DNA of 64,000 nucleotides, taken from assembly GCA_031400505.1 (NCBI GenBank), contig JANNPZ010000087.1, forward strand, positions 62,001 through 126,000. The letters run 5' to 3'. The translations under genes were made by a program, and so were the position numbers. Every line of letters starts with the position of its first letter. Within the stretch, counting starts at the first letter, position 1. Source of the stretch: JAIYDJ01 sp031400505. GTDB taxonomy: Bacteria; Pseudomonadota; Alphaproteobacteria; Rhodobacterales; Rhodobacteraceae. A model generated the notes under the pieces. That model was not told the DNA's origin. It ran no database searches and saw only the letters and a program-made list of their open reading frames with translations. Shown here piece after piece: positions 23,977 through 32,057 of the stretch.

Positions 23977-24441
23977 ATGCCTATCCGTTTCACCCCGATC
24001 CCCACCGACATCGTCCGCGCCTATCAGGCGGGCCAGCCCGACGCCAATGGCCAGGTGCCTGAACAGCATGTGTCGGACGGCGGCGGCAATGATTGTCGGC
24101 ATTGCCTGCGGTTGATCCCGAAAGGGGCCGCGATGCTGGTGCTGGCGCATCGGCCGTTTCCAACTCCGCAGCCCTATGCCGAGGTTGGCCCGATCTTTCT
24201 GTGCGCCGAGCCTTGCACGGCGGGCGAAGGCTCCGCGCCGCCCGAGGTGCTGAATTCGCCCAACTACATCGTGCGGGGCTATGGGCCGGACAACCGTATC
24301 GTCTATGGCACGGGTGCTGTGGTTGCGACGCCCGACATCCCGGCAGAGGCTGCCACGCGGCTCGCCGATCCTCGGGTGGCTTATGTGCATGTGCGCTCGG
24401 CGCGCAACAACTGCTATGCACTGCGGATCGACCGGGCCTAG
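23977..24441 (+). CDS. DUF1203 protein
   Basis: A 154-residue protein of unknown function that matches the DUF1203 pattern: IRFTPIPTDIVRAYQAGQPD, CRHCLRLIPKGAAMLVLAHR, PYAEVGPIFLCAEPC. Start ATG at 23977 follows AAGGAGCCCGCA; the frame is open from 23932 but lacks a Shine-Dalgarno site there. Its end overlaps the convergent MmcQ gene by 4 bp. Confidence 0.85.
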   Translation: MPIRFTPIPTDIVRAYQAGQPDANGQVPEQHVSDGGGNDCRHCLRLIPKGAAMLVLAHRPFPTPQPYAEVGPIFLCAEPCTAGEGSAPPEVLNSPNYIVRGYGPDNRIVYGTGAVVATPDIPAEAATRLADPRVAYVHVRSARNNCYALRIDRA

Positions 24442-24794
24442 GACTGCGCCGCGTCCCAGGCCTTCAGCCACCGTTTGGGTGCAGCATCCCGCCAGTCCCG
24501 CAGCAGACGTGCGCGCGCCCAATCGGGGTCGATCCGACCCGCGCGCACTAGGACCAGGTTATGCGCGGCGTAGTGGGGGTGCAGGAAAAATGTGTCGGGG
24601 TCGACGGCGATCAGCATCTCGCGCTCGTCCTTGGTGCATTTGAACACGGCAGCATCGACATAAGGCGACCACCAGCACCACATCTTTCCATGGGCTTTCA
24701 GCGCCTCGTTGCCCCATGGATGGTCGAGGGTGACCTGCGGCAGGTTCAGGGACAGCGCAAAAGTTTTCAGGGTAGGCCAGTCGGGGATCAGCAC
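24438..24794 (-). CDS. MmcQ/YjbR-family protein
   Basis: A 118-residue single-domain protein of the YjbR fold, sometimes called DNA-binding although the activity is unproven. Typical pieces are LPQVTLDHPWGNEALKAHGK, VFKCTKDEREMLIAVDPDTF and the C-terminal DPDWARARLLRDWRDAAPKR. It lies downstream of a GNAT gene and polA on the same strand. Confidence 0.87.
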   Translation of the reverse strand: MLIPDWPTLKTFALSLNLPQVTLDHPWGNEALKAHGKMWCWWSPYVDAAVFKCTKDEREMLIAVDPDTFFLHPHYAAHNLVLVRAGRIDPDWARARLLRDWRDAAPKRWLKAWDAAQS

Positions 24795-24831
24795 CGTATG
24801 TTCTCCAACTTTGGGGGCCGTGCGGGGGGGG

Positions 24832-25314
24832 CTAACCCGCAGCCTTGTTGCGGTTGATGTGATGGATCATCCAGATCAGCGGGGTTTCCGGATCGCCCAT
24901 GTGGTCTTTGACCAAGGGGCGAAAGCCGTGGTGCAGATAGAAGCGGCGGGTTCTTTCATAACCGGGATCGTCGCTTTCCGCGCCGAGCGTCATCAGCACC
25001 ATGTCGTCGCAGCCAAAACGAAAAGCCTCGTTGTGCGCCGCCGCCATCAGTTTGGTGCCGATACCCTGCCGGTGTCGGCCCGGGTCAACGGCCATCCACC
25101 AGACCTCCAGCGTGGTCGTGAAGTGTTGTCGCAAAGCGATCAGGCCAACGCAGGTGCCGGATGCGTCGTAGGCCCCGTGGCAGATGCAGTCGGCCACACC
25201 TGCGACATATGCTGAATTCGACTCTGGGATGCCGAACCAGTCGGGCAGAAGCGCGATCAGTCTTGCGCAGACCTGACTTGCCTCGGCAGGCGAGGTGATC
25301 GCCCGGACAATCAA
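24832..25314 (-). CDS. GNAT N-acetyltransferase, coupled to polA
   Basis: A 160-residue acetyltransferase. The acetyl-CoA motif is MAVDPGRHRQGIGTKLMAAA, and the C-terminal part RRFYLHHGFRPLVKDHMGDP is standard for the fold. The substrate is unknown. Its ATG overlaps the polA stop (ATGA, 25311-25314), so it is translated from the polA message. It belongs to Acetyltransf_1 and is not a member of the tandem array at 2570-5744. Confidence 0.88.
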   Translation of the reverse strand: MIVRAITSPAEASQVCARLIALLPDWFGIPESNSAYVAGVADCICHGAYDASGTCVGLIALRQHFTTTLEVWWMAVDPGRHRQGIGTKLMAAAHNEAFRFGCDDMVLMTLGAESDDPGYERTRRFYLHHGFRPLVKDHMGDPETPLIWMIHHINRNKAAG

Positions 25315-28118
25315 TGCGCCTCGGCCCAGTTCTGGCCTTTGCCCGCCTCTACCACAAGGTGGACGTCAAGCGCGACGGCGGGTTGGGCGGCGGTTTCCAT
25401 GATGTGTTTGGCGATGGGGATCAAGGTTTCGGCGGCGTCCTCGTCCACTTCGAACAGCAGTTCGTCATGGACTTGCAGCAGCATTTTCGCGGGCAGGCGG
25501 GCGATTGCACGGGGCATCCGGATCATCGCGCGGCGGATCACGTCGGCCGCGGTGCCCTGAATCGGGGCGTTGATCGCGGCGCGTTTGGCAAAACCGGCCG
25601 CCGGGCCGCGTGCATTGATCTCGGGCGTGTGGATTTTTCGGCCGAACAGGGTTTGCACGTAGCCCTTTGATTGCGCAAAGGAAACCGTATCTGTCATGTA
25701 TTCCTTGATACCCGGATAGCGTTCGAAATAGCGGTCGATGAAGCCCTGTGCCTCGGCGCGCGGGATGCGCAGATTGCGCGCAAGGCCAAAGCCAGAGATG
25801 CCATAGATCACGCCAAAGTTGATCGCCTTGGCGCGGCGGCGGATGTCGGGGGTCATTTCCGCCAAGGGCACGTTGAACATCTCGGACGCGGTCATCGCAT
25901 GAATGTCGATGCCGTCCGCAAAGGCCTGCCGCAGCGACGGGATGGCGGCGACATGGGCAAGGATACGCAACTCGATCTGCGAATAGTCAAGCGATACCAG
26001 AAGCTTGCCCGCTGGTGCCACGAACGCCTCGCGGATGCGGCGACCCTCTTCGGTGCGGATCGGGATGTTCTGAAGGTTCGGGTCGGTTGACGACAGCCGC
26101 CCCGTCACCGCCCCGGTCAGCGAATACGACGTGTGCACCCGCCCGGTTTCCGGGTTGATGTGGTCTTGCAGCGCGTCGGTGTAGGTCGATTTCAGTTTGG
26201 ACAACTGCCGCCAGTCCAGAACGCGGCCCGGCAGTTCGTGTTCGGTGGCGAGGTCTTCCAGAATGTCGGCCCCGGTGGCATAGGCCCCGGTCTTGCCCTT
26301 TTCGCCGCCCGGCAGGCCCATCTTGTCGAACAAGATCTCGCCCAGTTGCTTGGGCGAGCCTACGTTGAAGGTCACACCCGCCAGTTCGTGGATCTCGGCC
26401 TCGAGCCCCGCCATCTTCTGCGCGAACGCAGATGACATGCGCGACAGGGTGTGGCGATCGACCTGAATGCCCGTCATCTCCATCTGCGCCAGCACGGGAA
26501 CAAGTGGGCGTTCGAGGGTTTCGTAGACGGTCGTGACGCGTGCGCGGTGCAGTTGCGGCTTGAAGAGGTGCCACAGGCGCAGGGTGATGTCGGCGTCTTC
26601 GGCGGCATATTTCACGGCATCGTCGATGGCCACGCGGTCAAAGGTGACCTGCGACTTGCCGGAACCGATCAACTGCTTGATCGGAATGGGAGAATGATTG
26701 AGGTATTTCTCTGACAAAGCATCCATGCCATGGCCGTTCAGGCCCGCCTGCATTGCGTAAGACATCAGCATGGTATCGTCGATCGGGGCGACGTTGACGC
26801 CCTGACGCGCAAAGATCTTGGCGTCATATTTCATGTTCTGGCCAATTTTCAGGATCGCCGGGTCTTCCAACACCGGTTTCAGCAGCGTCAGAGCCTCGGA
26901 CGCGGGCATCTGCCCTTCGGTCAGGGCCTGCGAGCCGAACAGATCGCCGCCGCCCTGCCGATGGCCAAGCGGGAGATAGGCCGCGCGGCCTGCGTCCACG
27001 CACAGCGATATCCCCACCAGTTCGGCGCGCATTTCGTCAAGCGAAGTGGTTTCGGTATCAACGGCGACATAGCCACGCTCGATGATGCGGGCGATCCATT
27101 GGGCCAGCGTGCCTGCGTCGCTGATCCGCACATAGGCCGCGTGATCAAAGGGCAGCCGGTCGGGCGTGGGGGCGGCGTCATGGGCGCCCGCGACTTCGAA
27201 ACCCTTCGCTGCCTCCATCTCGGGGACGGCGATGCTCAGCTTTTCGGCCACCCGTTTGGTCAGGGTGCGAAACTCCATCGCGGTCAAGAAGGCCATCAGC
27301 GCGGCGGGATCGGGTGGGGTGACGGCGAGGTCATCCAAGGCCACGGTCACCGGCGTGTCGAGCTTGAGCCGCACGAGGTCGCGCGACAGGCGGATCTGGT
27401 CGGCATGGTCCACCAGCGCCGCACGGCGGGCCGGTTGCTTGATCTCGCCGGCGCGGGCCAAGAGCGTATCAAGGTCGCCGTATTCGTTGATCAAAAGCGC
27501 CGCCGTCTTCAGCCCGATGCCGGGTGCGCCCGGCACGTTGTCAACCGAATCCCCGGCAAGGGATTGAACATCAATGACTTTGTCGGGGCCGACGCCGAAT
27601 TTCTCGACCACTTCATCGGGACCAATGGCGCGCGCCTTCATCGGGTCGAACATGTTCACCCCGTCGCCCACCAATTGCATCAGGTCCTTGTCAGACGAGA
27701 TGATGGTGGCGGTCCCGCCTGCCGCGCGGGCCATGGTGGCGAGGGTGGCCATGATGTCGTCGGCCTCATACCCCGGCATCTCGATACAGGCGATGTTGAA
27801 GGCGCGCGTCGCGTCGCGGGTCAGGGGGAACTGCGGGCGCAAATCTTCGGGCAGGGGGGGGCGGTTGGCCTTGTAGGCGGGGTAAAGGTCGTTGCGGAAG
27901 GTCTTGGCAGAATGGTCGAAGACGACGGCGATGTGGGTCGGGGCCTCGGCTCGGCGGGTGGTGTTCAACTCGCCCCAGATCAGGTTGCAGAACCCCGCAA
28001 CAGCCCCGACCGGTAGCCCGTCTGACTTGCGTGTCAGGGGCGGCAGCGCGTGATAGGCGCGAAAGATATAGGCCGAGCCGTCGATCAGGTGCAGGTGGTG
28101 GCCCTTGCCAAACGTCAT
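25311..28118 (-). CDS. polA: DNA polymerase I
   Basis: A 935-residue repair and Okazaki-maturation polymerase. All three domains are present. The 5' nuclease (about 1-290) has EMPGYEADDIMATLA and QSLAGDSVDNVPGAPGIGLK. The 3'-5' exonuclease (about 330-510) keeps VAVDTETTSLDEMRAE, so proofreading is likely active. The polymerase has LLVSLDYSQIELRILAH, RRAKAINFGVIYGISGFGLA and LLQVHDELLFEV. Usual length for the family. Followed on the same message by a GNAT gene. Confidence 0.97.
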   Translation of the reverse strand: MTFGKGHHLHLIDGSAYIFRAYHALPPLTRKSDGLPVGAVAGFCNLIWGELNTTRRAEAPTHIAVVFDHSAKTFRNDLYPAYKANRPPLPEDLRPQFPLTRDATRAFNIACIEMPGYEADDIMATLATMARAAGGTATIISSDKDLMQLVGDGVNMFDPMKARAIGPDEVVEKFGVGPDKVIDVQSLAGDSVDNVPGAPGIGLKTAALLINEYGDLDTLLARAGEIKQPARRAALVDHADQIRLSRDLVRLKLDTPVTVALDDLAVTPPDPAALMAFLTAMEFRTLTKRVAEKLSIAVPEMEAAKGFEVAGAHDAAPTPDRLPFDHAAYVRISDAGTLAQWIARIIERGYVAVDTETTSLDEMRAELVGISLCVDAGRAAYLPLGHRQGGGDLFGSQALTEGQMPASEALTLLKPVLEDPAILKIGQNMKYDAKIFARQGVNVAPIDDTMLMSYAMQAGLNGHGMDALSEKYLNHSPIPIKQLIGSGKSQVTFDRVAIDDAVKYAAEDADITLRLWHLFKPQLHRARVTTVYETLERPLVPVLAQMEMTGIQVDRHTLSRMSSAFAQKMAGLEAEIHELAGVTFNVGSPKQLGEILFDKMGLPGGEKGKTGAYATGADILEDLATEHELPGRVLDWRQLSKLKSTYTDALQDHINPETGRVHTSYSLTGAVTGRLSSTDPNLQNIPIRTEEGRRIREAFVAPAGKLLVSLDYSQIELRILAHVAAIPSLRQAFADGIDIHAMTASEMFNVPLAEMTPDIRRRAKAINFGVIYGISGFGLARNLRIPRAEAQGFIDRYFERYPGIKEYMTDTVSFAQSKGYVQTLFGRKIHTPEINARGPAAGFAKRAAINAPIQGTAADVIRRAMIRMPRAIARLPAKMLLQVHDELLFEVDEDAAETLIPIAKHIMETAAQPAVALDVHLVVEAGKGQNWAEAH

Positions 28119-28188
28119 GTTGCGCCCTTTCGTTGCTGGGGTAGTATTGCCATGAAAGAGGGCGTGGTTCCAGCGGGCAGGAGGGGCT

Positions 28189-28380
28189 ATGAAAGCTGTG
28201 CTTTGGGGGTGCGGCGGATTTCTGGCCGGAGGGCTGATTACCGCGGTGATCGGGTTCAGCTTGCCAGAGGTGTTGCCAATCTCCCAAGCCGAAGGGGCTT
28301 TTGCAATGCAGGTGGCGTTCTTCTGGGTACCCTTGGGGGCGATACTTGGTGCAGTCCTTGGGCTGATCCTGCGACGCTAA
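28189..28380 (+). CDS. Small two-helix membrane protein
   Basis: A 63-residue hypothetical protein with two hydrophobic stretches (FLAGGLITAVIGFSLPEVL; VAFFWVPLGAILGAVLGLIL) separated by a short acidic loop, ending in two arginines. GCAGGAGGGGC lies just before the ATG. It is divergent from polA and convergent with the zinc-finger gene, overlapping it by 4 bp. No family recognised. Confidence 0.6.
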   Translation: MKAVLWGCGGFLAGGLITAVIGFSLPEVLPISQAEGAFAMQVAFFWVPLGAILGAVLGLILRR

Positions 28381-28562
28381 TGGTCGTCGTGGGCATGGGC
28401 CCGATCAATCTCGAACCGCTTGTCGCAGTACCCGCATTCGACAAATCCCGTTGTGTCCGGAATTGTCAGCCAGACGCGGGGGTGGCCAAGCGCGCCTTCG
28501 CCACCGTCACAAGCGATTTTCCAATGGGTGACGATCTGCGTTTCGGGGGCGGCGCGGGTCAT
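28377..28562 (-). CDS. Zinc-finger (zf-CHCC type) protein
   Basis: A 61-residue protein resembling the bacterial relatives of mitochondrial complex I subunit NDUFS6. It has a conserved HPRVWLTIPDTTGFVECGYC segment and the C-terminal DKRFEIDRAHAHDDH, giving Cys and His zinc ligands (HP, C-x2-C, H). Start at 28562; the frame is open to 28619 but similarity begins here. Confidence 0.8.
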   Translation of the reverse strand: MTRAAPETQIVTHWKIACDGGEGALGHPRVWLTIPDTTGFVECGYCDKRFEIDRAHAHDDH

Positions 28563-28760
28563 GGGGCGATCCTGTTCTGTCGGTTCGCGGCAGTTTAGTG
28601 ATTGCGTTGGCCGCAGCAAGCGAAATTGGCGGGAAAAATCCTTAATCCTATGAAATCAAATCAAAAATTTGGAAAACCGGCCGCGCGTCTGCTGGATGCA
28701 GTTTGTGCCCGCGCCAAAACCGGACAGCGCTTGGTCGCTGCTTGCGCGAATCGCTTGCGC

Positions 28761-29537
28761 CTATACTCCGATCAGCCGGCTGCGTGCCTTGAGCGCGCCC
28801 AGCCAGGCCAAGCCGTGCACCGTCGCGCGCGCCGGGCGGTATTCTGCGGCAACCCAGCCATCATAGCTTGCCTCGTCCAGGTCGCCGCACAGTCTCGTCA
28901 GGTCAAACCCGCCACCGCCGGGTTCGGCCCGCGTCGGAAAGCCAGCGATCTGGATATGGCTGACGCGGTCCATATGACGCTGCCAAACCGCATCCGCATC
29001 GCCGTGAATGCGTGCCGCATGCCACAGGTCGAACTGCAAACCGATCTGCGGCAAGCCAAGGTCATCAAGGATACGCCCCGCCTGATCGAAATCGTTCAGG
29101 AAATATCCCGGCATGTCGTCGGCGTTCAGGGGTTCAACGCACAGCCGCTGATCGGGGGCCTGTGCCGCAGCCCAGGTCAGGTTTTCGAGGTAGGTCTGTT
29201 CCGCCAGCGGCCCGCGCGCCACCCCGGCCATCACATGCAGCCGTTGCGCGCCAAGACGGGTTGCCATGTCCGCCCCGCGCAGGAAGCTGTCGCGAAACGC
29301 GGTTTCATCCCCCGGCACGGCGGCATGGCCCCGGTCGCCGGTCATCCAGTTGCCGGGCGGCGTGTTGATCAGGGCCACCGGTGCGCCCGCAAGGGCAATG
29401 ATCCAGTCCTTTGCCGCGTGGTCGTAAGGGAACAGCATTTCGACGCCATCAAACCCCGCCTGTGCGGCAAGGTCGGGTCGGTCGAGCGCCGCCACTTCGG
29501 TGAACAGCATGGTCAGATTTGCGGCAAAGCGGGGCAT
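28761..29537 (-). CDS. hyi: Hydroxypyruvate isomerase family protein (TIM barrel)
   Basis: A 258-residue xylose-isomerase-like TIM-barrel enzyme. Family landmarks are RFAANLTMLFTEV, QAGFDGVEMLFPYDH, LINTPPGNWMTGDRG, the metal-ligand glutamate in LCVEPLN, LQFDLWHAARIHGDA, and the second glutamate in VAAEYRP. Hyi converts hydroxypyruvate to tartronate semialdehyde. The start at 29537 immediately follows the stop of the DUF1285 gene, implying coupling. No glyoxylate-pathway gene is adjacent, so the substrate remains inferred. Confidence 0.87.
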   Translation of the reverse strand: MPRFAANLTMLFTEVAALDRPDLAAQAGFDGVEMLFPYDHAAKDWIIALAGAPVALINTPPGNWMTGDRGHAAVPGDETAFRDSFLRGADMATRLGAQRLHVMAGVARGPLAEQTYLENLTWAAAQAPDQRLCVEPLNADDMPGYFLNDFDQAGRILDDLGLPQIGLQFDLWHAARIHGDADAVWQRHMDRVSHIQIAGFPTRAEPGGGGFDLTRLCGDLDEASYDGWVAAEYRPARATVHGLAWLGALKARSRLIGV

Positions 29538-30137
29538 TCAGGGCAATTCGTTCGAAGGGATCATCGGAAAGAAGACGCCGGATGACCAGACGCCGAACCA
29601 GCTTTGTCCGTCAAGCGGTTCGTGAACCCCAAGGTCCACCAGACGGTAAAAGCTTTTGCGGTCAATGCGGGCGGGCAGGCCTGCGCGGATCAGTATCTGT
29701 GGGGCAGGTGTGCCGGTTTCGGGTTCGCGAAGGACCACAAGCGGATGCTCTGGGCTTGCGATGGCGTCATCTTCGGTCTTGGTGTGAAAGGTCAGGGTCT
29801 GGTCGCGGCCCGTGCCCGCCACCGTGAAATCGGTTGCATGCAATGGCAGGTCATCGACCTTGATGCCCACCTTTTCGACCGGGGTGACCAGAACATAGCG
29901 CCCGTCTTCCGCCCGCAGGATCGATGAAAAGAGCCGCACCAGCGGCGCGCGCCCGATCGGCGAGCCAAGGTAATACCAGGTCCCGTCCCGCCCGATGCGA
30001 ATGTCCAACTCTCCGCAGAACGGCGGGTTCCACAGATGCACGGGCGGCGGGCCTTTGCGGGTTGCCGCCTGAACCGACGCCGCCAGCCCGTCGGCCGAAA
30101 GTTTCACGATCATTTGTCCCGTTTCGCTTTTTGCCAT
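29538..30137 (-). CDS. DUF1285 protein
   Basis: A 199-residue conserved protein of unknown function. It has the DUF1285 pattern: PPVHLWNPPFCGELDIRIGR, DGTWYYLGSPIGRAPLVRLF, VTPVEKVGIKVDDLPLHATD. It is divergent from the MoxR operon across 58 bp and directly abuts hyi on the same strand. Confidence 0.88.
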   Translation of the reverse strand: MAKSETGQMIVKLSADGLAASVQAATRKGPPPVHLWNPPFCGELDIRIGRDGTWYYLGSPIGRAPLVRLFSSILRAEDGRYVLVTPVEKVGIKVDDLPLHATDFTVAGTGRDQTLTFHTKTEDDAIASPEHPLVVLREPETGTPAPQILIRAGLPARIDRKSFYRLVDLGVHEPLDGQSWFGVWSSGVFFPMIPSNELP

Positions 30138-30195
30138 TTGTGCCTGCCGTCTTACTTCGGTCTAATGCGCATATAACCTTTGCCGGAGCAATGTC

Positions 30196-31200
30196 ATGAC
30201 CGATCCTGCCAGCCTTGTCGCCGAAATCGAAGCTTTGGCCGGGCGGCTGGCTGTGGCCAAGCGCGAGGTGAACCAGCGTTTTATCGGGCAGGACAAGGTG
30301 GTGGATCTGGTGCTGGCGGCGATGCTGTGCGGCGGGCATGCGCTGCTGGTCGGTCTGCCGGGTCTGGGCAAGACGCTGCTGGTTGACACACTGTCGCGGG
30401 TGATGGGGTTGAAGGGAAGCCGCATCCAGTTCACACCCGACCTGATGCCGGCGGATATCCTGGGCTCCGAAGTGCTGGAAAGCGGGGCGGATGGTGCCCG
30501 CGCGTTCCGGTTCATTGAAGGACCGGTGTTCTGTCAGCTGTTGATGGCGGATGAGATCAACCGCGCGTCACCCCGCACGCAATCGGCGCTGCTTCAGGCG
30601 ATGCAGGAAAAAGAGGTGACAGTGGCGGGTGTGCATCGCCCGCTGGGCCGCCCGTTCCATGTGCTGGCGACGCAGAACCCGATCGAGCAAGAGGGCACCT
30701 ATCCCCTGCCAGAGGCACAGTTGGACCGCTTTCTGGTGCAGGTCGATGTCGAATACCCGACGCGCGCGACGGAGCGGGATATCCTGATGGCCACGACCGG
30801 GGCCGTCGAAGGCCGGGTCGAGGCGGTCTTTACCGCCGACGAGCTTATTGCGGCACAGGCGATCATCCGGCGGATGCCGGTGGGGGATGCGGTGGTCGAG
30901 GCGATCCTTGACCTTGTGCGCGCCTGCCGCCCCGGAGAGCCCGAGGGACGCGATCTGGCGGGGTCACTGTCCTGGGGGCCGGGGCCGCGCGCCGCGCAGG
31001 CGTTGATGCTGTGCTGCCGGGCGCGCGCGCTGCTGGATGGGCGATTGGTGCCGGGGCTGCCGGATGTAGCGGCACTGGCGCGGCCTGTGCTGTCGCACCG
31101 GATGTCGCTGTCCTTTGCCGCACGGGCACGGGGTGAAACTTTGGGCGGGCTGATCGACCAGGTCGTGCAGCGCACACTGCGGCTTGGGGTCGCCGCGTGA
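30196..31200 (+). CDS. MoxR-family AAA+ ATPase
   Basis: A 334-residue chaperone-like ATPase. Walker A is VGLPGLGKTLL (about 55-65), Walker B LLMADEINRASPRTQSALLQ, sensor 1 VLATQNPIEQEGTYPLPEAQ, and the AAA lid follows. MoxR proteins act with VWA-domain partners to mature or insert metal into enzymes, or support envelope stability. It heads a four-gene series with DUF58 and two membrane proteins, joined by GTGA/ATGA overlaps. The real client is unknown. Confidence 0.94.
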   Translation: MTDPASLVAEIEALAGRLAVAKREVNQRFIGQDKVVDLVLAAMLCGGHALLVGLPGLGKTLLVDTLSRVMGLKGSRIQFTPDLMPADILGSEVLESGADGARAFRFIEGPVFCQLLMADEINRASPRTQSALLQAMQEKEVTVAGVHRPLGRPFHVLATQNPIEQEGTYPLPEAQLDRFLVQVDVEYPTRATERDILMATTGAVEGRVEAVFTADELIAAQAIIRRMPVGDAVVEAILDLVRACRPGEPEGRDLAGSLSWGPGPRAAQALMLCCRARALLDGRLVPGLPDVAALARPVLSHRMSLSFAARARGETLGGLIDQVVQRTLRLGVAA

Positions 31201-32057
31201 AAGTTTCCGCCGATCTGCGGTCAGAGGCCGAGGCGCTGGGGCATTCGCTGCCGGCGCTGTTGGCTCAGGCTGAGCATCTGGCGGCAACGGTGATGCTGGG
31301 CGAACATGGACGACGCAGGGCGGGGCTGGGGGATGAGTTCTGGCAGTACCGCCCGGCCCATGCGGGGGACCCGGCGCGGATGGTGGATTGGCGCCGCTCT
31401 GCCCGGTCGGACAGCCATTTCGTGCGGGAACGCGAATGGCAGGCGGCGCAGTCGGTGACGCTGTGGGTCGATGGCGCAAAGTCGATGGGTTTTACCGGCG
31501 ATCGGGCGCGAGGGCCGAAGTCGGAACGCGCGCGGCTTTTGGCGCTGGCGCTGGCGGTTTTGCTGCTGCGCGGTGGCGAGCGGGTGGGGATGGCCGAGAC
31601 ACCGCGCGCCGGTCGGTCGCAACTGATGCGGCTGGCGCAGGATCTGGCGGATACCACGGCGGATTATGGCGCACCCGAGGTGGGTGGCTTTGTCTCAAAC
31701 GGCCGGGCGGTATTTCTGTCGGATTTCCTGGGCGATATCGCGCCGCTTGAGGCCGCTTTGGCCTATGGGGCGGATCGCGGGGTGCGCGGTGTCCTGCTGC
31801 AGGTTCTGGACCCGGCGGAAGAAGATTTTCCCTTTGACGGGCGCACGATTTTTGAATCCATGGGCGGCGGACTACGGCATGAAACGCAACGCGCAGGCGA
31901 TCTGCGTGCACGGTATCTGGCGCGGCTCGGCGAACGCAAAGACCGTCTGGCGGGGCTGGCCCGCGCTGTCGGCTGGCAGTTTTCGTGCTTTCACACTGGG
32001 GCTGGGGCACAACCGGCACTGCTGTGGGCCTACCGCGCCCTGGAGGGCGGGCGATGA
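31197..32057 (+). CDS. DUF58 (VWA-like) protein
   Basis: A 286-residue MoxR partner. The DUF58 signature is clear: FWQYRPAHAGDPARMVDWRR and SARSDSHFVREREWQAAQSV. After it a VWA-like strand TLWVDGAKSMGF and a Rossmann-like remainder ending LLWAYRALEGG follow. The start overlaps the MoxR stop as GTGA (31197-31200), and the stop overlaps the next ATG. Confidence 0.92.
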   Translation: MKVSADLRSEAEALGHSLPALLAQAEHLAATVMLGEHGRRRAGLGDEFWQYRPAHAGDPARMVDWRRSARSDSHFVREREWQAAQSVTLWVDGAKSMGFTGDRARGPKSERARLLALALAVLLLRGGERVGMAETPRAGRSQLMRLAQDLADTTADYGAPEVGGFVSNGRAVFLSDFLGDIAPLEAALAYGADRGVRGVLLQVLDPAEEDFPFDGRTIFESMGGGLRHETQRAGDLRARYLARLGERKDRLAGLARAVGWQFSCFHTGAGAQPALLWAYRALEGGR